Part shown: piece after piece, positions 1-9,818 of the stretch
Layout: the number at the start of each line of letters is the position of its first letter
Numbering within the stretch: the first letter of the stretch is position 1
NCBI RefSeq assembly: GCF_022376445.1
Contig: NW_025954979.1
Coordinates: forward strand, 310,001 to 374,000
From: Fomitopsis serialis
Taxonomy: Eukaryota > Basidiomycota > Agaricomycetes > Polyporales > Fomitopsidaceae
Direction of reading: 5' to 3'
DNA: 64,000 nt
Notes under the pieces: model-generated
What the model saw: only the letters and a program-made list of their open reading frames with translations
The model's database searches: none
What the model was told of the DNA's origin: nothing
Made by a program: the position numbers and the translations under genes

Positions 1-197
1 GTCTCGTAGATGGATGATTTGACGCAGATGGTACCATGTCAGGTAGTACCAGTCTTGGCATACGAGCGCGCAGGATGTGAGAGTGGACAGATGTGGCTCG
101 CCCTTTCTGACGGTATAGCCCATATCCCATCCCGCAGCTATGTAGTCGATGATCTGTTCACAGACCTCCACAGGAAGCCGCGAATTCGAAGGGCCCC
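1..197 (-). CDS. F-box-like protein, N-terminal fragment (runs off the left edge)
   Basis: On the minus strand an open stretch reads from about 197 to the window edge. It encodes a typical basidiomycete F-box start: LPVEVCEQIIDYI, then about 20 variable residues, then LSTLTSCALVCQDWYYLTWY. In this family the segment binds Skp1 in an SCF ubiquitin ligase, and the remainder usually holds leucine-rich or WD repeats. No in-frame ATG lies just upstream and an in-frame stop occurs near 250, so the start is in another exon or the gene is damaged. The rest is outside the window. The family call is inference from pattern only. Confidence 0.5.
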
Positions 198-2547
198 CGG
201 ACGCTGCGGTTGAACTGTGCTCTTCATGTGTGAACCACGTTACTCAGTTCCGACAGTGACACTTACGTCGACTCGTCTCTGTCCATTCCGTCTAGAATAT
301 GCGCTACAGCGACGTGGCTGAGCTGTCGCCAAAGTCGCAGACTTCCGACAGGGAAGTCACGCTCCTAGTGGTATCCGAATCGTTTCAGACCGCGGCTCGT
401 GAGGAACAAAAAATGCGATGATAAGCTACCTATTGCTTGGGGTTCAGACTGACTACCGGACGGGTCAAGGGGTGCGTCGTCCGGGTCGTTGGTTCGCGAG
501 GTACTGGCAACCGTTCGTAGTCGCGACGCTAGAAGGAAAGCACGACATCAGTAAGGATATCCGTTGGCGAAAGCGAGGTCGTACCTAGCAAGGACTTTCA
601 ATGACTCTTGGTGTGCGCTGCAAAGACTCGAAGCAGGACAAGGGGAGAGCACAGGGACAGCGAAGGCAATGATAGGTGGTGTATATATGCATCGATCCAA
701 CGTAGCGCTAGCTCGCCGGGTAGAAGCGTCAAACACAGATACACGATATCGCAAGCGGTCCTTTGCTTTCAGTGGATAGCCCGCTATGATCGGAATACTG
801 TACAAGGCGGTACTCGCATTATTCACCTGCAGTCCGCGTGCACGGAAATCGCATAGAGAGGACCGCTGTCCCGGGATGCAGTGCGCCTGATTCTGGCTAG
901 CTCGCGCGAGGCAGGCATGTGCATGTGAACCCAATGTGGACCTTGATGAACTTGTTACATATATGAACCCTTACCGATGATCAAGCTCACGGTCGACCAC
1001 ACTGACGCGGGATCGTGCGCTGAGTTCTGAAACAGAGGAAGGGAACACGCGGGCCAGGACCGCATTCAATACAGTACCAGCACCAACAATGGATATGGTG
1101 CATCACATTTCTACATAGCTGCGTCGCCTCCGAGTCATTGAGACACCTACACAACACCGATGAGCTACACCTCGCACTGTGCGGTCACGAGTTCAACACG
1201 ACACTCCCTGCATGACGAGGAACATGTGGACGCACATATCTGGCCGACACCCATCCTCGTCATGCCCTATTTTATCTCCTCGAGCGCCGACATTGCGTAG
1301 AACCTCACTTGACATCGCCATCGTCGTGTCTTCGCCATGATCGCTCCACATGCTCTGCGGAGGGCCAACAGCTGCGAATGAGAGAGGCAGGCTCGGACAC
1401 GGAACCCTGTCGTCCTTGTTGTCTGAAGCCGTCTCCGCGCGCGCGAGGCTACACATATGACCAGGTCGAGCGTGATGCGTACATTACTTGGGGATCCCGA
1501 CTGCGGGAAGCAGTGTGAAGGTTGGTGTTGGATGGGCGTACGTTCCAGGAGTGGACGAGATGTAGCGAATGCGAACGACGGGCACGTAGCGTAGCATTTA
1601 CATCCAGCGAAGACGACCTGAGCGAAACCGATATATAAATCGAGCGGCAGAACGACATATCGGTAATGCACTCACCCGGTACATCAACTCAGGCCTCAAA
1701 AATCAGGTAGACGAGGCAGACGAAGGACTGTATCTGTCATGTACATGTTGATATGTCATAGCGTCCGCCAGGCATGCGCGGACGTGACATACCTTGATCT
1801 AGCGGGTTACGCGTTGAAAACAAGCGCAGCGGCACTAAGTCTCCGGTCATCATCCCGACGAACGCGTGAAGGTGTTGCGCGGACAGGTCGGGAGTACGGC
1901 ATGAGCAGCGGGCGTAAGCTGAATTGCAGCGTTTGCGCAACGTCGTGGCTTTCCTGCAATAAAACACAGCTGATTCACGCGAATAGCGAGACAGGAGTGC
2001 TACGCAGCTAGCATCAGCAATGGCGCCACACAGAAGAAAGGGCAAAAACGCACTCGACGAAGACAGCCTTCATGTTCTAGTACGTCTATTGGATTACTCC
2101 TCAGGATGTACGAAGCACGGTATGAATCCGCGCAGCCAGGCATCGCACCATCACTGACCCCCGTACAGATCCATCTGCAACCGAGTGCTTCAGAGACAAA
2201 TGAGGGGAAAATCAAACACAATTCAGGGCACGACTATGCGGTGACAGACCTAGAGGCGGACTGGTCTTCAGTTTCGGGTGGACGCCGTTCGTTCGCAGGG
2301 CAACCAGCAGCGGCCGCCGATCACTGGCTTCGTCTGACAATGTATAGCACTTCGGCCCGACGCAAGAGAGCGGTGGAAGAGGGTCGAGGAGGTTTGGAGG
2401 AGGTGGAGGTAATGTCACAGTGAGGGAGGGCGCTAAACCGTGGTTACGAGATCAGGATCGTAGCGCTGCAGCTCTCAGGCTCACTCTCAGTCTCACTGCC
2501 AACTCGTTATAGCCACCCTCTCGCTTCTACATATCACGTATACAAAG
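198..2547. other. gene-poor interval
   Basis: About 2.3 kb with only short overlapping open frames on both strands. None shows a recognisable domain, splice-linked extension or repeat structure. Upstream sequence of the prolyl isomerase occupies the right end. I see no mobile-element or RNA-gene signature. Confidence 0.5.
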
Positions 2548-3214
2548 ATGGTGCGCTTTGACACTGCTCATTGTTACTGGCCTGGGCATAGACCTAGATA
2601 ATGCTTTCAGTCATGGGAAGTCCGCATGTCCAGCTCGCGCAAGGTGCCCTACTACTATAACACCCAGAACGGGCAGTCCATATGGGACCCGCCCACGGAG
2701 CTCACCCAGGAGGAGCTGCACGCGCTGCCCGGTGCGAAAAAGTATTTGCTCGGTGAGGGTGGGCGACCTGCGCAAGTGCGTGCTAGCCATCTGCTGGTGA
2801 AGCACAGCGGGAGCCGGAGGCCGAGCAGCTGGAAGGAGGTGCATATACCCAGTCAATTGCCTTGTCGAGGGAACTAACACCCGCTGGGTAGGCGAAGATT
2901 ACGCGCTCCAAGGAGGAAGCCCTTGAGATTCTCAAGGGCTACGCTGCTGAGATTGATGGCTCGCCGGAGAAGTTCGGGGAGCTCGCCAGCGTACACTCTG
3001 ACTGCTCTTCCCATGCAAACAACGGTGACCTCGGCTCATTCGGACCTGTAAGTGCCTCCGTTGTTCAGTTAACAAGATTAATGATTTACTGCATTTGATA
3101 CAGGGACAAATGCAAAAGCCGTTTGAGGAGGCTACCTACGCTCTGAAAGTAGGTCAGATTAGCGACATCGTGAGCACGGACAGCGGTGTCCACCTCATCT
3201 TGAGGACGGGGTGA
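2548..3214 (+). CDS. ESS1: Pin1/Ess1-type peptidyl-prolyl cis-trans isomerase
   Basis: Parvulin that isomerises pSer/pThr-Pro bonds, in fungi notably in the RNA polymerase II C-terminal domain. Exons 2548-2550, 2611-2838, 2892-3047 and 3104-3214 join in frame to 165 aa, the normal Pin1 size. Exon 1 is the ATG alone, so the protein begins [18 protein letters not shown], the family's WW-domain start. The WW domain covers about residues 2-40 (second W in SIWDPP). The rotamase domain follows: [19 protein letters not shown] with the phosphate-binding basic cluster, then [10 protein letters not shown] with the active-site Cys, [16 protein letters not shown], and a C-terminal VHLILRTG. Introns are 60, 53 and 56 nt. 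The next gene is P450 A on the same strand. Identity is very secure; the single-codon exon is inferred from family conservation. Confidence 0.95.
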
Positions 3215-3990
3215 TGTCACGCAGATGGACAGTCCTGATTGGACGGAGAACCTTTTGTTGTAGAGTATCGGACCGCAGGAATGTCGAACCGAAGGGCAAG
3301 TCAACCTCCTAAGCATGCATGGCTATCCCGAACCGACACCGTTACCTTATGGGACACCCCAGTTGAAGAGTGTAAGTGGTCGCTCGATCGCGCAAGCATA
3401 CTGATATCGTCTCATGGCATCCCAATAAGCTAGGATGCGTCTGTAAGAACATCCAGTAGTTGGTATTTGTGTGGGCGTTATGTGCGGCATCATCGATTCA
3501 TCCCGCGTGAAGACTGGCGGTTCTCTGACTAGACAGAGGTGTCATTCCAGAACCTACTTATCTGTAAGAAACAAGTCTCGCGGCCTGAGCTCAACGCATT
3601 CGGAAGTCACTAGTCTAGTGCTTCAGACAAACCTCCGGGTCCAACAAGCTCCCGCTAACTAAGAACTGCGCACGTTGTGGTTCTGTGTGAGGTACGCGGC
3701 GATGCTGGAAGTCGGAACCAAGTCGGAACCACGCTCCCGGGCCAAGCTACCGATTAGAGACAATCGACAGCGCGTCGCACTCCTAGCGCGTCTTGTTCCG
3801 GTGCCCCAGACGCTTGTCGGCTCCTATGGTCTGCGCAACGGAGACTAATGTTCCCAATGTCGTCATATAACAAGGCTGTGGCCTGTCTGCCGGTTATCAC
3901 TCGTCTCCTTGCCAGTGTATTCTTCATCCCACTGGGTCAGCCTTTGCCCATCAGTTGCTCAAAGGCTGAGAGGCCTTGTCACTTGCCACC
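3215..3990. other. intergenic region between ESS1 and P450 A
   Basis: About 775 nt with no supported gene. It should hold the isomerase 3' end and the P450 promoter. No clear TATA element close to the P450 start. The P450 start codon itself sits in a strong context (gccaccATG). Confidence 0.4.
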
Positions 3991-6043
3991 ATGATGGATA
4001 TTCCGACGATCTACAGCTTGCTTGGCGTAGCTTGTGCTTTGCTCTTTCTACGGTGGAGGACATATCCTGTGAGTACGGCAGCACTATCTATCAGACCACG
4101 CCGAAGCTCATGCAAGCATCTGACTTGAACCCAGCTTCGACATATCCGTACCATTGGGCCTGCTCTGCCGATATTCTCATACGTTGGCGCGTTGAAGTTC
4201 GCTTTCAATGGCCATGCTGTTCTCCAGGAAGGATACGACAAGGTACGCTCGCGCCGTTGCAGATTGCGCCAGGTCTGATCACGACTTCGCCGGTCCTGGT
4301 TGCAGTACAAGGTGTTCAAGATTGCGCTTGTAGACCGCTGGCTCGTCGTCGTCAGTGGCGCGGACATGAACGAGGAGCTCTGTAGATTTCCAGACGACCA
4401 GATATCCTTCGAACTTGCGGCTGAAGAGGTGCGTTGTGAATGTATGACCTATCACCTTTATTCGAACTGACTACGCGCTGTAGTTGGTACACACGGAGTG
4501 GACGATCCAGCCGGACATCGTACAATATCCCATACACGTCACAGCCATCAAGCAGAAACTCACGCGCAATCTCGCTGTAGTTGCTCCCGCTGTGGTGAAC
4601 GAGGTCCAGCTCGCCCTGGACGAGCTGATTCCCGCAATCGACAATGGTACGTGCCTTCGAGTTGCTTTCGTAGACGCCTTGCTTATCCGGCCCTCAGACT
4701 GGTTACCTATTGCTGGGTTCCAGACTGTCCAGGAGATCGTAGCGAGAGCCAGCAACCGTGTTTTCGTCGGAGAACCTCTATGTGTGCACCATGTATGCCA
4801 TCCATCATGACAGGCCGCTTATATCTCGAGAGGTCGCAACAAGGTGTTTCTGGACGTCGTGATAGGCTTCTCCAACGACGTCGTGAAAGGAGTCACGGTG
4901 CTTACGTTTGTACCGTCGATCCTTCAGCCGTGAGTCTGAATTCTGGTACGGCATAACGACTGCTGATGAAAGGCTTGATAGAATTGTCGGGCCTTTACTC
5001 CCTTGGCCGCGTCGGGCGAGGCGTCGCATCTACCCAATCTTGAAGCCTATGTTGGATGAGCGGCGAAAGCAACTGGAACAGTACGGCGAAGACTGGGCTG
5101 ACAACCCGTGAGTCTCCATCGTCACTTCATTCTTGCCCTACAATTTAGATTGCCCATTCACAGAATGATTGTCTGATGTGGTGCATGGACGTCGCCAAAG
5201 AGCAAGGGCTTGGTCACCTGAGGATCTTCTCGTACAGGCTGTCCTGGGTATGAACTTCGCTGCCCTTCACACATCGACCGTCGTATGTGCCTACTACTAA
5301 GTGTCGAGAATACTCATTCACAGATAGTTTCAGAGTTTTACACATGCGCTGTTCCATTTAGCTGCAAGCCCAGAGTATACGCAGCCTCTCCGAGAAGAGG
5401 TGGAAAGCGTTCTGAAAGAGGAGGGAGGTTGGACGAAGGCTGCGCTGGGGCGCATGGTCAAGATTGACAGCTTCATCAAGGAATCGCAACGGCTGAACGG
5501 GGTCAGCGGTAGTAAGGCAGATTCTCCGGTGGTTGGACATCGACCTGACTAACGGCTGTGTTAGTCTCCCTGTTCCGCCGTGCAATAAAGGATCTCACGC
5601 TCTCCGACGGCACCTGCGTCCCGGCGGGTACCATCTTGACTGCCATCGTAGCGTCTACGCACCACGACGAGAACAACTACGAGAACGCGGACGCGTTCGA
5701 TCCCTTCCGGTTCTCGAGACTACGGGAGCAAGAAGACGACACGACAAAGCACCAGTATGTGTCGACCTCGGGCAAGGACATAAGCTTTGGCCACGGTAGA
5801 CATGCGTGGTACGTACCATCCTGATGGTCTGCTCTACATCAATGCTAACTCGGATTTTGCTGCAGCCCGGGACGCTTCTTCGTTTCCCACGAGTTGAAGA
5901 TCATGTTGGCGAACATCGTCTTGAAGTACGATGTGAAGTTCCAGGACGGCCGGAGACCAGAGAATGAGTGGGCTACCATGACCAACATGCCGTCCCAGAC
6001 TGCCCAGGTCTTGTTCAGGAAACGGACGATGGCATGTAAGTGA
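3991..6043 (+). CDS. cytochrome P450 A, CYP512-like
   Basis: Membrane-anchored haem monooxygenase; substrate unknown. Eleven exons: 3991-4068, 4135-4242, 4306-4428, 4484-4646, 4698-4781, 4833-4929, 4982-5107, 5164-5282, 5334-5508, 5565-5808, 5866-6043. Exon 1 encodes an N-terminal membrane anchor (MMDIPTIYSLLGVACALLFL). Visible motifs are the I-helix stretch ending HTSTVSFTHALFHL, ExxR as KESQR, FDPFRF, and the haem loop FGHGRHACPGRFF, whose Cys is completed across the last intron. Exon plan and sequence match P450 B at 19.6 kb. The exons total 1495 nt, two short of a multiple of three. Frame is lost at the exon 7/8 junction (near 5107) and between 5164 and 5217. Both are single missing bases, so this is either recent decay or consensus error. 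CYP512 assignment is inference. Confidence 0.85.
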
Positions 6044-6149
6044 TCTCGTGCATTGAGCAGATCTGTCTTCAAGCACTGTACTCCGCTAAGGACTTGGATT
6101 GTATAATACGATTCTCACTCGGACTGATCTTCATACATGCATGTCGTTC

Positions 6150-6455
6150 TCTACAGAGTATGTCGGTGAAGGCAGTGACCGCCCATTCAACTCGTCCGGG
6201 TACGGGGATAGAGGCAAGCGTTCGCGCATATTGCATGTTGTTTCATCTCATCGGACGCTGTTCTGAAGAGAAAGGACTAGTTATCCTTCGACTCGGAGCC
6301 GTATATGGTGTTACTAGTATCGTCCGCAACAACGATACCCATCCTCAAGGTCCGTAGATGCGTCACCCGGAAATCCGATGTATGGGTCTTCATGAAGTAC
6401 ATCGAGGGGCGGATTCTCGAGGAGACCTGACCCTCTCAGTATCACCATGGAGGGC
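6150..6455 (+). pseudogene. relic of phosphotransferase-like kinase gene
   Basis: Nucleotide similarity to the intact gene at 8450-9471 is plain by eye. Shared stretches include tttcatctcatcggac, the block around cgtccgcaacaacgata, and a long near-identical run at about 6376-6425 matching 8837-8895. The copy is broken by substitutions, indels and a stop in the segment equivalent to RTLEEAWP, and it ends abruptly before the catalytic HGD region. It lies just downstream of P450 A, on the same strand. I read it as a truncated, decayed duplicate, not an independent gene. Confidence 0.8.
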
Positions 6456-6608
6456 GGGGAAAGAACGCAATGAGGTGACGGGGAGATGTACATGTGCCAA
6501 CGTGTAGTATTTCGCCACGCTACTTACTAGTACGCCAGTATCAAAGCCTTGATACTGGCTGATAGAACACCAAGGTGTAGAAACATGGGGCTTGGAAACG
6601 TACTCCCA

Positions 6609-7731
6609 CTAGTATGTAGCTTCTAGAATTGATGGAACGGTGTCTTCGCAGGGCCCAAGGAATAAGAAATCGGCGTTCTCATCCCCTTCAGAACGTTCCA
6701 AGTTGAACACTGCGATCTTTCCGCCTCTACTCTTGACCGTTCTAGCGAAGCCTGCTGCAGGGTGTACCTAGTATGCCACACCACCAACCTCGGATCGCTT
6801 TTGGCTGACAGTGCACTCACCAATGAAGATGTTCCTACCACGATCAAGAGGTCTGTCCAGTTCAACTCCTTTGCTATCTCGCCCATCCCCTCCGGAACTT
6901 CGCCAAACCATACGATTGCTGGACGAAGCAATCCGCCACATCGTCCATAACGATTAGCCCCGTTCCATTTCGCGCCGCCGCACCGCGGTAGCTGATCGAC
7001 TGGTATGACCTGTTCGCCTGCTATAGCCTCGGTTATACCTCCGAGGGCAGGACAAAGAGGCGTGTCGATAATGTGATTTATATGCTTGCACTGTAGGCAG
7101 ACCGTCCGATTTATGGAGCCGTGGGTCTCGATAAGTCGTTCCCGCGCTAGTTTCTGTTCCGCTGAAGTCATCCGATCCGACAACGAATCGAGTGCTCGCA
7201 ACGATAACTCGTCGAAATTCTGCGTTATGAAGAGGGGAGGTCTGTTCTCTGCCAACGATGGCATCAGGCGAGAGCGAACTGAAGGTAGAACGAGCGAGGC
7301 GATGGCAAGGTGAGCTGCATTCGGCTGGGCTTTCAAACACCTGATTGGAGCTTGAGTTGACTGATACCGCTACATGTTGTTCACCAGATTCACCTTTCAC
7401 GTACGCAATGATAGAATTGCCAGATCCCGCTAGGGTCCTCTCTGAATTGCTCGGGTGTGGCAAAGGATGTCGAGTTCTACGAGGCACATTCAGCTCATAT
7501 CGGGTTTGGAATCACTACGAGTCAGTACACATACCCTGGTTTTCCAGAGTCCGTTTTGGCCCCGATAGGTCGGAATACCTATCGTAGCTAGTCGTCATGA
7601 TCCAACACTAGAAACATGGGCAGGGTCTGCATACCTGATGCAACGGAGAGACCTGCGCCTGCTAGGATGACGACACGCCTCGCACTGGCCAATATGTCGC
7701 GAAACGCCTTATGGTCAGAAGAGGGTGCCAT
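6609..7731 (-). CDS. class III (SIRT5-type) sirtuin deacylase
   Basis: NAD-dependent protein lysine deacylase. Exons on the minus strand: 7731-7635, 7578-7535, 7476-7394, 7340-6821, 6767-6609, joining in frame to 300 aa. Motifs in order: [15 protein letters not shown] (NAD loop, Tyr for the usual Phe), [17 protein letters not shown], catalytic His in [16 protein letters not shown] with the first zinc Cys pair, second Cys pair in LPRCGG...[30 protein letters not shown] and a C-terminal LGPCEDTVP. The order and the TSS-V-PAA and GPC motifs match SIRT5. The second zinc pair is spaced by 13 residues instead of 4. The residue aligned with human SIRT5 Arg105 is Val. The start was chosen at MAPSSDHK; an in-frame ATG ten codons upstream is possible. 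The gene is convergent with the kinase relic. Confidence 0.9.
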
Positions 7732-8449
7732 GATTGGTTCCGTAAACGCCACCACAATCATAGTGCTACTTATATCACCGTGACAGGTCACAATGGGCTA
7801 AGAACCTGAAGAACCAATTTAATCTACTACTTAGGGCGTTAAGGCTGCCGCAGACAGATTTGGTCAACGACACACGAAAGCTCACCAGATGATGTCCTTG
7901 GGTCATGGCAACTCTAATGACTCGCCTACATAGTTGATCAGTACATGAGACGTTTAGAGAAGCAGGCCGAAAAGCATGCCAATCACGTACTTTTTGACAG
8001 ATCACCTCAGAGAGGAGTCATGAAGAACTTGACTAGTTTCCGTCCATCGGACACGCGCTATGGCATACGCACGTTGGGCACCTCCGAACCCGGCATATCC
8101 ATATACATCCGCCTCCTCTTCCTCCTCCTCAGGTCTCCACCTGCAAGTCAGCGCAGCTTTTCAGAAGGACAGAAGTCGAAGAACGCCTCGTTGCTGATCT
8201 GATATGTATCGCTCGTTGTTCCGTCATTAGACAGCTTCAAGTTGTGCAGTGATGTCCACGCATCCACGTTTGGGACATGAAAGAAAGAATATACTGTATG
8301 GATCCTCCGCGGCGTATTGCGGATTATTCGGAACATTCCCACGCTCGGTCACCGCATCGCATCATCAACGTCACGGTGCGAGGCCTCTGCCAGTGCTCGC
8401 ATAATCAAGTTGAACGTTTGAACGTTCAGAAGGGCTTTGCTCACCCGCC
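7732..8449. other. divergent intergenic region, sirtuin / phosphotransferase-like gene
   Basis: About 720 nt between two divergently transcribed genes, so it should carry both promoters. On the sirtuin side a TATATC-like run occurs about 40 nt upstream of the chosen ATG. No open frame here has a recognisable domain. Confidence 0.4.
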
Positions 8450-9471
8450 ATGGGGTCATATTTGTGAGTACGATATACTCGTTTTATTATCATGCGTATT
8501 CTGATGCTTTCTTCCAGTGGTCGTAGCTCTCCTATGGGAGTAGAGGCAAGTACTACTTCTCCACGCACATTGCACTATGTTTATTTCTGCGGGACGCACG
8601 TCTAGGTCATTGCGCCTCCTAACGAGATCTCGGATGAAGACGCATACGCCATCATTGCCTCACTGGACATGTCCAAGGCAGGCTCGCTTACTGTGACGGG
8701 ATCTACCCGCCAACTGTGTGGCGCATCTCATCGGACACCGTTCTCAAGAGAACCGACGAGTCACCCTTCGAGCCATATACGATGCTACTGGTATCATCCA
8801 CAACAACAATACCTATCCCTAAAGTCCGTAAATACGTCACCTGGAAATCCGACGTATGGGTCTTCATGGAGTACATCGAAGGGCGCACCCTCGAGGAGGC
8901 TTGGCCCTCTCTCAGCATCACCACGAAGCTCTGGATTGCTTGGACACTCCGCGGTTATATCCACCAACTTCGCCGGGTTCCACTACCTACACCACGCATC
9001 CCGGGTCCTATAGATGGTTCTGGCCAACCCCGTCAGTGTATAGGATGCTACTTCGCCGAAGACCTTGGCGCGGGTCCTTTCGCCTCATACAAGGAGCTCG
9101 TAGCGTGGTACGACAGAAAAGCGGACCTTGCTGTCCGCATAGACCATCGAATGTCTCAAGCTCGTGGACAGAGTCCTTCCCTATCGGACAATTTGGTCTT
9201 CGATGATACAGCACCACTCGTTTTTACTCATGGTGATATTGCACTGCGGAATCTCATATTCGGTGATGACGGCAGGCTGTGGCTGATTGATTGGGGATGC
9301 TCTGGGGTTTATCCACAGTTCTTCGAGTACGCCTGCATGGCAACTTACCGTAATAATTCTGCACCTCGTCTCTGGCGATGGTTGATACCTTTCATGGCGG
9401 GATGGTACCGATCTCAATTGTCCTACTTACAATCCCTTACCGAAGCACTGATGCTCTACGGTGTCGATTAG
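8450..9471 (+). CDS. aminoglycoside phosphotransferase-like (APH/ChoK fold) kinase
   Basis: Small-molecule kinase-fold protein, a family much expanded in basidiomycetes; substrate unknown. Catalytic motifs: HGDIALRN (catalytic Asp and metal-binding Asn) and LIDWG (second metal Asp). N-terminal family landmarks are VWRISSDTVLKR (ATP Lys), VFMEYIEGRTLEEAW and IPGPIDGSGQPR. The likely model is 8450-8463, 8518-8545 and 8606-9471, with the second intron using a GC-AG pair (gcaagt...tctag). It starts MGSYFGRSSP and continues APPNEISDEDAYAIIASLD. The exons sum to 908 nt, one short of a multiple of three. Frame changes near 8690-8697, between SKAGSLT and DGIYPPTVW, as for a single missing base; with it the protein would be 302 aa. 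It is the intact relative of the relic at 6.15 kb. Confidence 0.75.
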
Positions 9472-9818
9472 TTACTCCCACACCATTTCGTGATCCCTGA
9501 CTTGCGAAATCATTCTGAGCTCAAGCATGGATGGGAGTCCACGAATGCGTGGATGGCCCAGTTGGCTCGGCCCCTCGGGGAGTCCAAGATGCCAAAGGTG
9601 AAGGGCACTTTCTATTAATGTCTGAGGTGAACGTACCGTCGATCTATTAGTGAGAAGCAACGAGTGTCTTACCGTACCACCTTGCTGCCTCACGACACGA
9701 CAGACCACATTCGAGCCTGCAAAGCGGCGAGTGGAGAATAGGCGCATGACGGCCTGCATTAGTCTGAATCTGTAACAGTATATGTGTAAATGTACATGAA
9801 TCTCCCACCGAGTCCCTC
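9472..9818. other. convergent 3' intergenic region
   Basis: About 350 nt between the convergent phosphotransferase-like gene and the transcription factor. A 251-codon antisense open frame that enters it from 10227 overlaps the factor's last exon and shows no family features. Confidence 0.4.

Noticed and set aside
8404..8428. Short repeats of tgaacgtt, also near 17255-17285
   Set aside because: Only two short occurrences without flanking similarity; chance is sufficient.
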